A DNA stretch of 64,000 nucleotides from Tunturiibacter gelidiferens. GTDB taxonomy: Bacteria > Acidobacteriota > Terriglobia > Terriglobales > Acidobacteriaceae. A program made the translations under genes and the position numbers. Positions 1 to 8,541 of the stretch are shown one piece after another (position 1 is the stretch's first letter; each line of letters starts with the position of its first letter). Below the pieces are notes generated by a model that was not told the DNA's origin, did not search any database, and saw only the letters and a list, made by a program, of their open reading frames with translations. Where the stretch lies: positions 310,001-374,000 of the forward strand of contig NZ_JACHEB010000006.1 of NCBI RefSeq assembly GCF_014201335.1. The letters run 5' to 3'.

Positions 1-521
1 ATGTGTCGGTTATAGACCGTCCGGTCGGACAGACCTCGCTTCCGCATCTCTCCGTGAAACTTGATGACGTCTTCATGGGTGAGTTCATCTGCGTAGGTCT
101 TCTTCCAGGTAGACAGGAATTCTTCGAGAGTCCGCTGGTAGATCTCAGCAGCCTCCGTCGACTTACGATCGAGCGCAGCCTGGACGAACACACGATAGGA
201 ATCCCGCAAAGGGATCCGCATCGGATCTTTGACGACCTTTACCCCAGCATCCCCTGCGATGGCGACGGCGGTCGCTATCTTTTGCGCGTTCTTGAAAGCA
301 TCCAAAGCGTGGGTGGCGTTGCCTTCAACCCTGGTCCACTTCGTCTTCGAACCTTCGAACGATCGGAGTTCGTAATGGCCGGTAGGATAGGCAACTTCGA
401 CGCCGCCGACTAGCACCACGTCAGGCTTCACTTTGCCGTTCGCTGACATACATGCCGGGTAGCGCTTCCATCCTTCAGGTGTCTTGCACTTGCGATAGAG
501 CGTCAGCTTTTTATTCGCCAT
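1..521 (-). CDS. Tyrosine recombinase / phage-type integrase, N-terminal part (cut by window edge)
   Basis: An open frame starts at ATG 521 on the minus strand and runs off the left edge, giving about 173 residues without a stop. It opens MANKKLTLYRKCKTPEGWKR and later contains a SAM-like core-binding stretch (STEAAEIYQRTLEEFLSTWK, then LTHEDVIKFHGEMRKRGLS and TVYNRH), as in the N-terminal arm and core-binding domains of tyrosine recombinases. The catalytic RHRHY domain would lie outside the window. The family inserts or excises mobile DNA, often at tRNA genes, and two tRNA-Glu genes lie about 2 kb away. A perfect palindrome lies 20 nt upstream of the start and may control it. The plus-strand frame at 3-413 is its shadow. 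Whether the whole gene is intact cannot be seen. Confidence 0.72.
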   Translation of the reverse strand, partial: MANKKLTLYRKCKTPEGWKRYPACMSANGKVKPDVVLVGGVEVAYPTGHYELRSFEGSKTKWTRVEGNATHALDAFKNAQKIATAVAIAGDAGVKVVKDPMRIPLRDSYRVFVQAALDRKSTEAAEIYQRTLEEFLSTWKKTYADELTHEDVIKFHGEMRKRGLSDRTVYNRH

Positions 522-540
522 CGATCGTTGTATGTCCTCT

Positions 541-562
541 ACGGTTATGGTACCATAACCGT
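541..562. promoter_or_regulatory. 22-nt perfect palindrome, candidate operator
   Basis: The half-site ACGGTTATGGT is followed directly by its exact reverse complement, centred on a GGTACC core. A further partial copy (GTACCATAGG) abuts it at about 561-570. It sits 20 nt upstream of the integrase start codon, where a repressor would block transcription. Operator function is inferred from symmetry and position only. Confidence 0.5.
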
Positions 563-766
563 ACCATAGGTAAATCAAATGTGATTTAATTGGATATTTC
601 AGTATTTTAGGAGAATCCCTGTCTCTCCGCCACTTCATCGGTTAAGCCTCCTAGAATTAACTAAATCCAGCAAAATCAGCGAATTGGATGAGCCACCCTC
701 AGTCCGCAGTCTACAAGCTGGCAAAAGACCTTCCCATCAGATACACCGGGTAGCCTTTCTCAGACA

Positions 767-2374
767 CTACGTTTCTTTCGAGTGTGTATAGATCAGGTGA
801 CGCGTGACTATATCTTTGGCGAGATAACTCAGCATACGGCGCTCCAATTCAGTGTCCGCTCGGGTGAGCCGCTCATGTTGGCGCAGATGTTCCGCCCACG
901 AATTCACCAGCATTACCTCCAGATAGCGGTCCGCAACTTCGATATCGTGAAAGACTCCCCAGCTATACGCACCGTCCCGACGTCGTATCCGACCATACTG
1001 ATGGATCGCGTCCACGAATTCCGCATTTCGTTCTGGAATAACAGCGTATTCGACCGTAACCAGCACGGGTCCCTGCTCAAAGTCATTGTCTCCAACTACC
1101 AGAGGCATACGCCAGTGGTTCCAGGGACTCAGGTCCGCAGGCGCGTCAGGAAACCGTGCGAAAAGCGCGAGCACAGTAGTCGCGATTGTTCCAATCCCGG
1201 CTGAGACGAGAGCAATCCCGACGCCCGCTCTCTGCGCGACAGCGCCCCAAACCACGCTCCCAAGAGCGAAGCTTCCCTGAAAAACTAGAATGAAGACTGC
1301 AAGCACTCGTGCCCGTACCCACTCTGGCGCCAGGTTCTGTACCAGAGTGTTGATCAGAGAAATAAAAAGGATCCATGCCGCGCCGCCAATCAGCATGACG
1401 GGAGCGAGTGTGCTCAACCGGTGAAAACCACTGGTCATTGCAATCGCAGCCCCGAGGATCACTACTCCCGACGAGAGAATAACCTCCGTGGACCATCTGG
1501 CACGGGCCGGCTGCATGGCCAAAGCACCTAAAACTGCGCCAAGCCCAAAGCATCCGAGCAAGAGTCCATAGCCTATCGCGCTCTTATTGACGCTGTGAGC
1601 AACAGTTGGCAACAACGCAAAGAGCGCGCTTGCGAAAAATGTGACCACTCCAGTCCGAACCACGACGGTGAGAATTGCGGGCGAGTAACGGACATAGCGA
1701 ATGGCGGCAACCGTGGCTCCTGTGAACGTCTCCGGTGGCGTGGTCAGCTTGCGAACAGGCCTCTTCCACTTCGCTACAACCAGAATGACCCCGAAAAATG
1801 CTACGAAGTTTGTCACAAATGCCGCGGCGACACCGGTGACGGCTATGACGACACCGGCGAGCGCGGGTCCAACAGCTCGGGCAAGATTGAATTCGATCCC
1901 ATTCAGTGCGGACGCTGCCGCGAGGTCCTCCTTAGGCACCAATTCAGGCAGGATTGCGCGCCACGATGGGGTTTCGAATGCCTCCCCCGCCGACAGCGCA
2001 AACGTCAATACCAACAACAACCAAGGAGACATAAATCCGCCAATGGTTAGCACGCAGAGGATGAGTGCCACGCTCGCCATCCACACTTCGGCGGCGAGAA
2101 TCAGCTTGCGGCGGTCCACGATATCTCCAGCGGAACCGGCGGGGAGTGATAGCAGAAAATAAGGCAGAGACGAAGCGGTTTGCGTGAGCGCGACGTAAAT
2201 CGGCCCAGCATGGAGTGACACCATCAGCCACCCAGCTCCAACAGTCTGCATGAACGCGCCGATATCGGAGACGACATTCGCAGCCAACAGATTGCGGAAG
2301 GTTGGCACGCGCAACGGTCGCCACAAGCTCGACGCCCCCGTTGGGACCGACCTCTTTTCAGCGATATCTGTCAC
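767..2374 (-). CDS. MFS transporter with C-terminal monooxygenase-like extension
   Basis: This 535-residue protein has about twelve hydrophobic segments between residues 25 and 415 and resembles the MFS_3 / enterobactin-exporter (EntS-like) branch of drug and siderophore exporters. The conserved loop after TM2 is visible as PAGSAGDIVDRRKL. The last ~110 residues, after the final membrane helix, are soluble (starting near VLVTVEYAVIPERN) and resemble the antibiotic-biosynthesis-monooxygenase fold that is fused to some of these exporters. It would export a small molecule by proton antiport; the substrate is unknown. It lies between the truncated integrase and the tRNA-Glu genes, so it may be cargo of an integrated element. 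Start ATG 2374 places the first helix at a normal position. Confidence 0.8.
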   Translation of the reverse strand: MTDIAEKRSVPTGASSLWRPLRVPTFRNLLAANVVSDIGAFMQTVGAGWLMVSLHAGPIYVALTQTASSLPYFLLSLPAGSAGDIVDRRKLILAAEVWMASVALILCVLTIGGFMSPWLLLVLTFALSAGEAFETPSWRAILPELVPKEDLAAASALNGIEFNLARAVGPALAGVVIAVTGVAAAFVTNFVAFFGVILVVAKWKRPVRKLTTPPETFTGATVAAIRYVRYSPAILTVVVRTGVVTFFASALFALLPTVAHSVNKSAIGYGLLLGCFGLGAVLGALAMQPARARWSTEVILSSGVVILGAAIAMTSGFHRLSTLAPVMLIGGAAWILFISLINTLVQNLAPEWVRARVLAVFILVFQGSFALGSVVWGAVAQRAGVGIALVSAGIGTIATTVLALFARFPDAPADLSPWNHWRMPLVVGDNDFEQGPVLVTVEYAVIPERNAEFVDAIHQYGRIRRRDGAYSWGVFHDIEVADRYLEVMLVNSWAEHLRQHERLTRADTELERRMLSYLAKDIVTRHLIYTHSKET

Positions 2375-2521
2375 TTGGCTGTGCCCCGGTTCTTACTAAC
2401 CATCGGTCCGAGCCAGGCTGGCGACTCCAGCATTAAGATACAACTGACTGCACATAAGCACATCAGACCAGGTATATCTGAGCCCTTTTGCCACTTCCCT
2501 GTTTCTAAGTTGTTGATAGTT

Positions 2522-2598
2522 TGGTAGCGCCACCGGGGCTCGAACCCGGACTCTCAGCCTTGAAAGGGCCGCGTGTTAACCAGTTACACCATGGCGCC
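2522..2598 (-). tRNA. tRNA-Glu (anticodon TTC)
   Basis: The minus strand folds as a cloverleaf: acceptor GGCGCCA/TGGCGCT, anticodon stem CGGCC/GGCTG around loop CTTTCAA (anticodon TTC), T arm CCGGG-TTCGAGC-CCCGG, discriminator A and an encoded CCA. One of two tandem glutamate tRNAs; its 3' end faces the integrase side. Confidence 0.95.
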
Positions 2599-2626
2599 AA
2601 AACACTAAGTTGCAGAAGGAAAGGAC

Positions 2627-2703
<77 letters not shown>

Positions 2704-2801
2704 AGAAACCAAACAGGAGAGGCATTTCTCCACTGCGATAAACAAATTATATCAGCTAATAACGCCGCTGACTGCCTTGCGCCGCTCTGAAAAAGAAGCT
2801 C

Positions 2802-3077
2802 TTACAACCCGAGCTTCTTCACCTCATCGTTGTAGTACTTGCGGTACAGGATGTCCCACTCCTGCGACCCTTCCACGATGATCTTCCGCTGCGAAGCGAT
2901 CTTCTGCCGAGCCGCCGCATCGATCTTCGTCTCATCCGTCAGCAGCTTCTCGAGCGCCTTCCGAGCCTCCTGCCGGATCGTGTTCCGATCCTCCAGAAAA
3001 TCAACCTCAGGAATCTCTGCCAGAGTATCGGCGACCGTATGAGCCAGCTTATTCAGTTTGTCGCGAGAGATTCTCAC
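2802..3077 (-). CDS. DUF507 family protein (second of a pair)
   Basis: A 91-residue, highly charged, helical protein (MRISRDKLNKLAH at the N-terminus, KYYNDEVKKLGL near the end) matching the pattern of DUF507, a small family of unknown function. There is no signal peptide or membrane segment. Its start overlaps the stop of the upstream DUF507 gene by 4 nt (3074-3077), so the two are translationally coupled and their products may pair. Function is not known. Confidence 0.8.
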   Translation of the reverse strand: MRISRDKLNKLAHTVADTLAEIPEVDFLEDRNTIRQEARKALEKLLTDETKIDAAARQKIASQRKIIVEGSQEWDILYRKYYNDEVKKLGL

Positions 3078-3352
3078 AGCACCGCCTTATACTTGCGGGC
3101 GAGCTCGTTCTTCACCTTTTTGAACATCTCCGGATAGCTCGCGCCCGTCTTCCGCATATCGTCTTGGAAGGCTTCGAGAATCACCCGAACTTCATCATTG
3201 ATCCGGTCTTCCAGCGCCAGTTCATCCACCATCCCGGTAGTGACGCGTTCGTTGACCAAGGCCGGCTTGTCGGTGTGGATCATCTTCTCCGCGACCAAAT
3301 GTTTCACAGTCTGGCGCGCCAGGTATCCAACGTAATCTTTTGAAAAAATCAT
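3074..3352 (-). CDS. DUF507 family protein (first of a pair)
   Basis: The frame can be read from 3394, but the conserved sequence begins at MIFSKDYVGYLARQ, so ATG 3352 is chosen, giving 92 residues, the same size as its neighbour. It shares the DUF507 layout: an N-terminal Lys-Asp/Leu helix, a central acidic stretch (DELALEDRINDEVR) and a basic C-terminal helix (KVKNELARKYKAVL). It overlaps the following DUF507 gene by 4 nt, and the ferredoxin gene lies 72 nt upstream on the same strand. Function is unknown; an obligate heterodimer with its neighbour is an inference from the coupling. Confidence 0.8.
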   Translation of the reverse strand: MIFSKDYVGYLARQTVKHLVAEKMIHTDKPALVNERVTTGMVDELALEDRINDEVRVILEAFQDDMRKTGASYPEMFKKVKNELARKYKAVL

Positions 3353-3424
3353 TTGACTTTCCTTCGAATATACCACGCAACTCGACGCATCCACCTTCTA
3401 TTCATCACTTACGTCGGCGCTTTG

Positions 3425-3790
3425 TCACTTACGTTTTTCCATCGGTTTATGCGGGCAACGCTCCGTATTCAGGCACGTATCCGCCAGCCGCAACCGCTCC
3501 AGCGGTCGTCCATGCACAAGATGTTCGTTCACAATCTCGTCCACGTCTTTCACGTGAACAAACCCATACCAGACAGCGTCCGGGTACACCACCACAACAG
3601 GCCCATGCTCGCACTGGTCCAGGCAACCCAGTTCGTTAGCGCGGACCTGTCCCTTCAACCCGGCCTCCTTCACGGCATCCTTGAAAGCCGATTTCAGCTT
3701 CCCGCTGTTCTCCCGGCTGCAGCTTGGTCGAGCGGCGTTCTCGTCCCGCTCGTTGGTACAAATAAAAACGTGATGCCTGAACTTTGCCAA
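3425..3790 (-). CDS. (2Fe-2S) thioredoxin-like ferredoxin domain protein
   Basis: A 121-residue cytosolic protein with the thioredoxin-like [2Fe-2S] ferredoxin pattern: FICTNER near residue 10 (first Cys), a second Cys at 24, and the LGCLDQCEHGPVVVVYPD segment near residues 55-72 with the second Cys pair spaced C-x3-C. The following VWYGFVHVKDVDEIVNEHL is the usual end of the fold. Two more cysteines near the C-terminus (DTCLNTERCPHK) are an extra. This family carries a [2Fe-2S] cluster for electron transfer or cluster handling; the partner is not evident. It precedes the DUF507 pair on the same strand and is divergent from the gene at 3887. Confidence 0.78.
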   Translation of the reverse strand: MAKFRHHVFICTNERDENAARPSCSRENSGKLKSAFKDAVKEAGLKGQVRANELGCLDQCEHGPVVVVYPDAVWYGFVHVKDVDEIVNEHLVHGRPLERLRLADTCLNTERCPHKPMEKRK

Positions 3791-3886
3791 TCCTGAATTC
3801 CCTTTCTCTCACACATCCCTTTGCCAGGCGCGCAACCCCGTCTTTCCTGTGCGATACACCGGCGTTTCTGAGACAATACTTATCGA

Positions 3887-4345
3887 ATGCAACCTGACAA
3901 TCTTATCTCGCTTAAAGACGACATGGTGGCCTTCATCGCCGGCCACGGCATGCGTCGCCTCAACGCTTACGTCACGGAAGACGTCCCCACCGTTATCTTC
4001 GAAGAAGAAAACCCCGATGGATGGAAGGACTTCGTCGAGCACGCCAAGGCAGCGGGCTCCCCGTTTGTCACGATGAGCGAAGTTATCCTCGAAAAGGCCG
4101 ATGTTGCCATCCTGCTCGATCAGCTTCGCGACCAGACTTTTCCTGACGACAACTCCGAAGAGATCGACGACGCCGAATACCTCGTCAACCACGTCGGCAA
4201 AGTCGGCTACCTTCAGCTCGGATTCGCCCATCAGGGCGTCATGTTCATCTTCGAAGTCGCCACCGACTGGTACGACAGCTTCCAGAACCTGATGGAAACC
4301 GTCACCGACCTCGGCGGCATCGTAGTCGACGACAGCGACGAGTAG
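3887..4345 (+). CDS. Conserved hypothetical acidic protein upstream of recJ
   Basis: A 152-residue, strongly acidic soluble protein without signal or membrane segments. It begins MQPDNLISLKDDMVAFIAGH and ends DLGGIVVDDSDE. I do not recognise a named domain. Codon pattern and the clean start make it a real gene. It ends only 9 nt before recJ, so the two are probably co-transcribed and possibly coupled, which hints at a shared DNA-maintenance context, but no catalytic motif supports that. It is divergent from the ferredoxin gene; the 96-bp gap between them would hold both promoters. Confidence 0.75.
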   Translation: MQPDNLISLKDDMVAFIAGHGMRRLNAYVTEDVPTVIFEEENPDGWKDFVEHAKAAGSPFVTMSEVILEKADVAILLDQLRDQTFPDDNSEEIDDAEYLVNHVGKVGYLQLGFAHQGVMFIFEVATDWYDSFQNLMETVTDLGGIVVDDSDE

Positions 4346-4354
4346 ATCAAGACA

Positions 4355-6175
4355 ATGTCCACCGCCCAGATTGGGCCGCCGCCATGGATTACACGCTCAG
4401 CAGACGATACCGCCGCCCGGCATCTCGCTGAGAATCTACGCTGCCCGAAAGCCATCGCCAAGCTCCTCGTCTCCCGTGGTCTCTCCGATCCCGCAGCCGC
4501 CCGAACCTTCTTCACTCCCTCTCTCGATGACCTCATCGATCCCATGCTCATGCTCGGCATGGATATCGCCGTCGCTCGTATCCAGCAAGCAGTTCGCACC
4601 AGCGAACCCATCCTCATCTATGGCGACTATGACGTTGACGGCACCACCGCTACCGTTCTCCTCAAGACTGCCATCGAGCGCATCGCCTCAAAAGAGACCC
4701 CCGCCAAAGTCACCTATCACGTTCCGCATCGAATCCGCGAGGGCTACGGCATGCAGACCGGCGTCCTCGGTGAAGCCGCTGCCTCAGGCATCCGTCTCGT
4801 CATCAGCGTCGACACCGGCATCCGCGCCTTCGCAGCAGCAGAAGAAGCCAAAGCCCTCGGCATGGACCTCATCGTCACCGACCATCACCTCCCCGACGGT
4901 GTTATCGGTATCCCCCACGCCGTCGCAGTCTTGAATCCAGCCCAGGAAAACTGCCCCTACCCGTTCAAGTCTCTTTGCGGTGCAGCAGTCGCCTTCAAAC
5001 TGGCACACGCGCTTCTGCTCGCCGCTACCGAGACTGAAGAGCAACGAGCAAAGTTGAAGCGTGGCCTGATCCCCTCATTTTTAAAGCTTGTTGCCATCGC
5101 CACAATCGCCGACTCGGTGCCTCTCGAAGGCGAAAATCGCGTCATCGCCGCACTTGGCCTCAAAGAACTCCGAAACCCGGTCCAGCCTGGCCTCCGCGCC
5201 CTCATGCAAATAGCGCAGATCCCCATCAACCGCCCTCCGACCGCAACTGAAGTAGGCTTTCGACTCGCACCTCGCATCAACGCTGCGGGCCGCATGGACA
5301 TCGCCAGCGACGTTGTAGAGCTTTTCCTCACCAAAGACCCCGCCCGCGCCACCGACCTCGCAGAAAAGCTCAACCGCCTCAACGACGACCGCCGCGCCAC
5401 CGAAGCAAAAGCCCTCGAAGCCATCGAACTCCAACTGGCAGCTCTACGAGAAAACCTCGGAGACTTCCCCGCTGGATGCATCATCCTCGACGACCCCGAG
5501 TGGCATCGAGGCGTCCTCGGCATCCTCGCCTCCCGCGTAGTCGACCGCACCGGCAGGCCCGCAATCGTGATGACGCACGAAGACGGCCACGCCCACGGGT
5601 CCGGCCGATCTATCGCAGGATTCCATCTGCTGGAAGCTCTGAGCGCCGTCCATGAACCGGTCACCCCGTCAGACGCTCCCCTCTTCTCACGCTTCGGCGG
5701 CCACGCTCATGCTGTCGGCTTCTCCATGCCCTCCAACCAGACCCAGCTTCTGCGGGAACGAATGCAGCTGTACGGCTCCTCAAAACTTACCGAAGAGATC
5801 ATGACGCCTCCCCTTGAGTGCGATGCTGAACTTCTCTTCAGCGATCTCACCCAGGATTTCTACGATTGGCTCACCCGTTGCGAACCCTTCGGCATCAGCA
5901 ACCGCGAACCTGTCTTCCTCACCCGCAGCCTCAACCTCACCGCTCCCGTACGCTTCATCAAAGAAAAACACATCTGCCTGCAGCTTCAACCTCCCGGCGA
6001 AACCATTCGCTTCAGTGCACTTGGATGGAGTCGCATCACCGATTGGCCTGCCCGATGCGCTGAAATGGCCCTCAGCAACGGCGCCCTGGTCGATGTCGCC
6101 TACAGATTGAAGGCCAAAACCAACCCCCAATTCCCCGGTCTGGAGCTGGAGCTAGTCGATCTCCGGCTCTCGTGA
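4355..6175 (+). CDS. recJ: Single-stranded-DNA-specific exonuclease RecJ
   Basis: This 606-residue protein is full length for RecJ, the 5'-3' ssDNA exonuclease of RecF-pathway recombination, mismatch repair and base-excision repair. DHH-family metal motifs are all present: DYDVDG at residues 91-96, VDTG near 152, DHH at 176-178, and the APRINAAGRMD block near 305-315. The C-terminal DHHA1 and OB-like parts include the GSGRSI and FGGHAHAVGFSMP segments around residues 415-460. Cytoplasmic, Mn2+/Mg2+ dependent. ATG 4355 follows the stop of the small acidic gene by 9 nt. It is followed by 94 bp before the adaptor gene, which contains no strong terminator I can see. Confidence 0.95.
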   Translation: MSTAQIGPPPWITRSADDTAARHLAENLRCPKAIAKLLVSRGLSDPAAARTFFTPSLDDLIDPMLMLGMDIAVARIQQAVRTSEPILIYGDYDVDGTTATVLLKTAIERIASKETPAKVTYHVPHRIREGYGMQTGVLGEAAASGIRLVISVDTGIRAFAAAEEAKALGMDLIVTDHHLPDGVIGIPHAVAVLNPAQENCPYPFKSLCGAAVAFKLAHALLLAATETEEQRAKLKRGLIPSFLKLVAIATIADSVPLEGENRVIAALGLKELRNPVQPGLRALMQIAQIPINRPPTATEVGFRLAPRINAAGRMDIASDVVELFLTKDPARATDLAEKLNRLNDDRRATEAKALEAIELQLAALRENLGDFPAGCIILDDPEWHRGVLGILASRVVDRTGRPAIVMTHEDGHAHGSGRSIAGFHLLEALSAVHEPVTPSDAPLFSRFGGHAHAVGFSMPSNQTQLLRERMQLYGSSKLTEEIMTPPLECDAELLFSDLTQDFYDWLTRCEPFGISNREPVFLTRSLNLTAPVRFIKEKHICLQLQPPGETIRFSALGWSRITDWPARCAEMALSNGALVDVAYRLKAKTNPQFPGLELELVDLRLS

Positions 6176-6269
6176 CCAGGTCCATCGCGGGCGTTAACTA
6201 CCTTATACTCAAAAGTTTCTGGTCCAATCTGACCTTGTGCAGCGTCTTATATACTGAACCTTCGACCTG

Positions 6270-7511
6270 ATGCCTACTACTGAGACAAGACGGCTAAATC
6301 CCGCAATGCTGTGGGGCATCTTCTTTGGAATTATCGCTATCGGTTTCATCATCGTACGCTCGACCACACGTGATCTGGTCACTGTTCGCGTTGCTGTCGT
6401 TGACCATCAGAACATCCTCACCTCGGTATCGACCAGCGGCAAGGTTGAGCCCATCGACGAGTTTCCTGCCTACGCACCCGCTCCCGGTGTCGTAGCAAAG
6501 GTGTACGTCGAAGTAGGCCAGAAGGTAAAAGCAGGCGAGCTTCTTCTCAAATTGGACGACGCCGACGCAGTCGCCAAAATCGCTACAGCAAACGCCGCCG
6601 TACACACTGCCGAAGCCACCATCCACGACATCGATCAGGGTGGATCGCAAGATGAGCGCATCGGCTTCTCCGGCGATCTCAGCCGCGCACAGCAGCAGCA
6701 GCAACAAGCCGCAAAAGACCTCGCAGCCCTCCAAGCGCTCCAGCAAAAAGGAGCCGCCTCCGCCAGCGAGGTCGCCTCCGCCGAACAGCGGCTGCTAACC
6801 GCCGAAAGCTCCGCCAAAGGCCTTCAGACACGCAGCACTCAGCGTTATAGCACCACGGACCGCGCCCGTGCCGAAGCCCAGCTCGCCGATGCACGCGCCG
6901 CCCTCGCCGCCGCACAAGCGGCCTACGCCAACGACAATATCCGCGCACCCTTCCCTGGTACCGTCTACTCCATTCCCGTATCCAACTATGACTTCGTCCC
7001 CGCCGGCGAAAATCTGCTCGACATGGCCGACCTCAACCGAATTCAGATTCGCGCCTACTTTGACGAGCCCGAGATCGGTAAACTCGCAGTCGGCCAGGCG
7101 GTCAAAATCGCCTGGGATGCAAAGCCCACCCAGACCTGGCACGGCCACATCACCCGCGCACCGACCACCGTCATCACCTACGGCACACGCAACGTAGGCG
7201 AGTGCATCATCGCCGTCGACGACGCCAAAGGCGACCTCCTGCCCAACACCAACGTCGTCGTTACCGTCACCATCTCGCAGCGCTTCAACGTCCTCAGCGT
7301 TCCCCGCGAGGCCCTTCACACCGAAGGCGGAGACTTCGTCTTCCGCGTCGTCAATAACAGACTCGTCCGCACTCCCGTACAGGTGGGCGTGGGAGTCAAT
7401 CTCACTCGCGTCGAAATCCTCAGCGGCCTCACCGAGAAAGACACGGTCGCCCTCAACGCCGTCAACAACCGTGAACTCACTAATGGGCTCCCCGTCAAAA
7501 TAGTCGAGTAG
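6270..7511 (+). CDS. Efflux periplasmic adaptor (HlyD/membrane fusion protein family)
   Basis: A 413-residue membrane fusion protein. An N-terminal anchor (PAMLWGIFFGIIAIGFIIV, about residues 11-29) precedes the first half of the biotinyl-lipoyl hairpin (APGVVAKVYVEVGQKVKAG). A long Ala/Gln-rich helical hairpin (about 95-220, with a run of glutamines) follows, then the second lipoyl half (IRAPFPGTVYSIPV), a beta-barrel domain, and a C-terminal segment (LSVPREALHTEGG) typical of MacA/HlyD-like adaptors. It would bridge an inner-membrane pump to an outer-membrane channel. The next two genes encode a TPR protein (2 nt later) and a TolC-type channel, but no pump gene lies in the operon. Confidence 0.85.
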   Translation: MPTTETRRLNPAMLWGIFFGIIAIGFIIVRSTTRDLVTVRVAVVDHQNILTSVSTSGKVEPIDEFPAYAPAPGVVAKVYVEVGQKVKAGELLLKLDDADAVAKIATANAAVHTAEATIHDIDQGGSQDERIGFSGDLSRAQQQQQQAAKDLAALQALQQKGAASASEVASAEQRLLTAESSAKGLQTRSTQRYSTTDRARAEAQLADARAALAAAQAAYANDNIRAPFPGTVYSIPVSNYDFVPAGENLLDMADLNRIQIRAYFDEPEIGKLAVGQAVKIAWDAKPTQTWHGHITRAPTTVITYGTRNVGECIIAVDDAKGDLLPNTNVVVTVTISQRFNVLSVPREALHTEGGDFVFRVVNNRLVRTPVQVGVGVNLTRVEILSGLTEKDTVALNAVNNRELTNGLPVKIVE

Positions 7512-7513
7512 CC

Positions 7514-8524
7514 ATGTTCCTTTTTACCCACCCGTTTCGTCTTCACCTCGCGTTATTATTCGCTCTCCTCTTCACCACTCATCTTCTCGCCGCCGACGAA
7601 ACCCAGGCCAATGCCCTGCTCCAACAGGGACGCGTTGACGAGGCTGCCGCCATGCTTCAGGAGCTCCTCAGTAACGAACCCGGCAACGCTCAGGCCCATC
7701 AGCTCTACTGCCGTGTCTACTACGCGCAGAGCAAGACCGACGCTGCCATCCATGAGTGTGAACTCGCCGTCGCCAACGCACCCAACGAGAGCGACAATCA
7801 CATGTGGCTCGCCCGTGCCTACGGACACAAAGCAGCTCACGCCAGCCCCTTCTCTGCACTTAGCCTCGCCGTTAAAGTCCATAACGAATTCGAGCGCGCC
7901 GTCCAACTCGATCCGGAAAATTTTCGAGCCATGAGCGACCTCGGCGAATACTACGTCGCAGCCCCTTCCATAATTGGCGGCGGACTGGATCGAGCGCAAA
8001 GCCTCGCCGCCAGAATGCAGCCCAAATTCCCCGCTCAATCACACCGTCTTTTAGCCCTGGTCGCCGAAAAGAAAAAAGACCCCGCCGCCGCTGAAGCCGA
8101 GTATCTCGCTGCCGTCGATACAGGTAAAACACCCGAAGCCTACATCAACCTCGGCGACTTCTACCGGCGTGAAAATCAGCCGGACAAGATGCTCGACGCC
8201 CTCCGATCCGCTGTTGCCGCCGACCGGAGCAAGGGACCTCCCCTCGTCGATGCAGCAAGCACCCTCACAGAGGCCCACAACTCTCCTCAGCTCGCAATCA
8301 GCCTTCTTCGCACGTATCTGGCGTCCTCTGCAAAGACCGACGGCGCCCCCGCCTTCAAAGTTCATCTCCAGTTAGGTTGTCTCCTCGCACAGGACGGAGA
8401 CGCCGCCGGAGCGCATCGCGAATACCTCGCAGCAACAGCCCTCGCATCGAACTATGTACCGGCCCTCAAAGCATTGCAGGGATCGCAGACAAAAGGCGAT
8501 ACCATGAGTTCTAACCAGCACTAA
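7514..8524 (+). CDS. Secreted tetratricopeptide-repeat protein
   Basis: A 336-residue protein with a signal peptide (HLALLFALLFTTHLLAAD) and several TPR units, recognisable from A/L-rich helix pairs such as QGRVDEAAAMLQELLSNEPG, DAAIHECELAVANAPN and AEAEYLAAVDTGKTPEAYIN. TPR arrays are protein-interaction scaffolds. It starts 2 nt after the adaptor stop and is followed by the TolC-type gene 17 nt later, so it belongs to the same transcription unit and probably acts in the periplasm with the exporter, perhaps in assembly or stabilisation. No enzyme motif is present. Confidence 0.8.
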   Translation: MFLFTHPFRLHLALLFALLFTTHLLAADETQANALLQQGRVDEAAAMLQELLSNEPGNAQAHQLYCRVYYAQSKTDAAIHECELAVANAPNESDNHMWLARAYGHKAAHASPFSALSLAVKVHNEFERAVQLDPENFRAMSDLGEYYVAAPSIIGGGLDRAQSLAARMQPKFPAQSHRLLALVAEKKKDPAAAEAEYLAAVDTGKTPEAYINLGDFYRRENQPDKMLDALRSAVAADRSKGPPLVDAASTLTEAHNSPQLAISLLRTYLASSAKTDGAPAFKVHLQLGCLLAQDGDAAGAHREYLAATALASNYVPALKALQGSQTKGDTMSSNQH

Positions 8525-8541
8525 GGAATCTCTCAGCAAGT

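Noticed and set aside
3..413. Plus-strand 136-residue frame at the left edge
   Set aside because: It is the antisense shadow of the integrase frame and has no recognisable domain.
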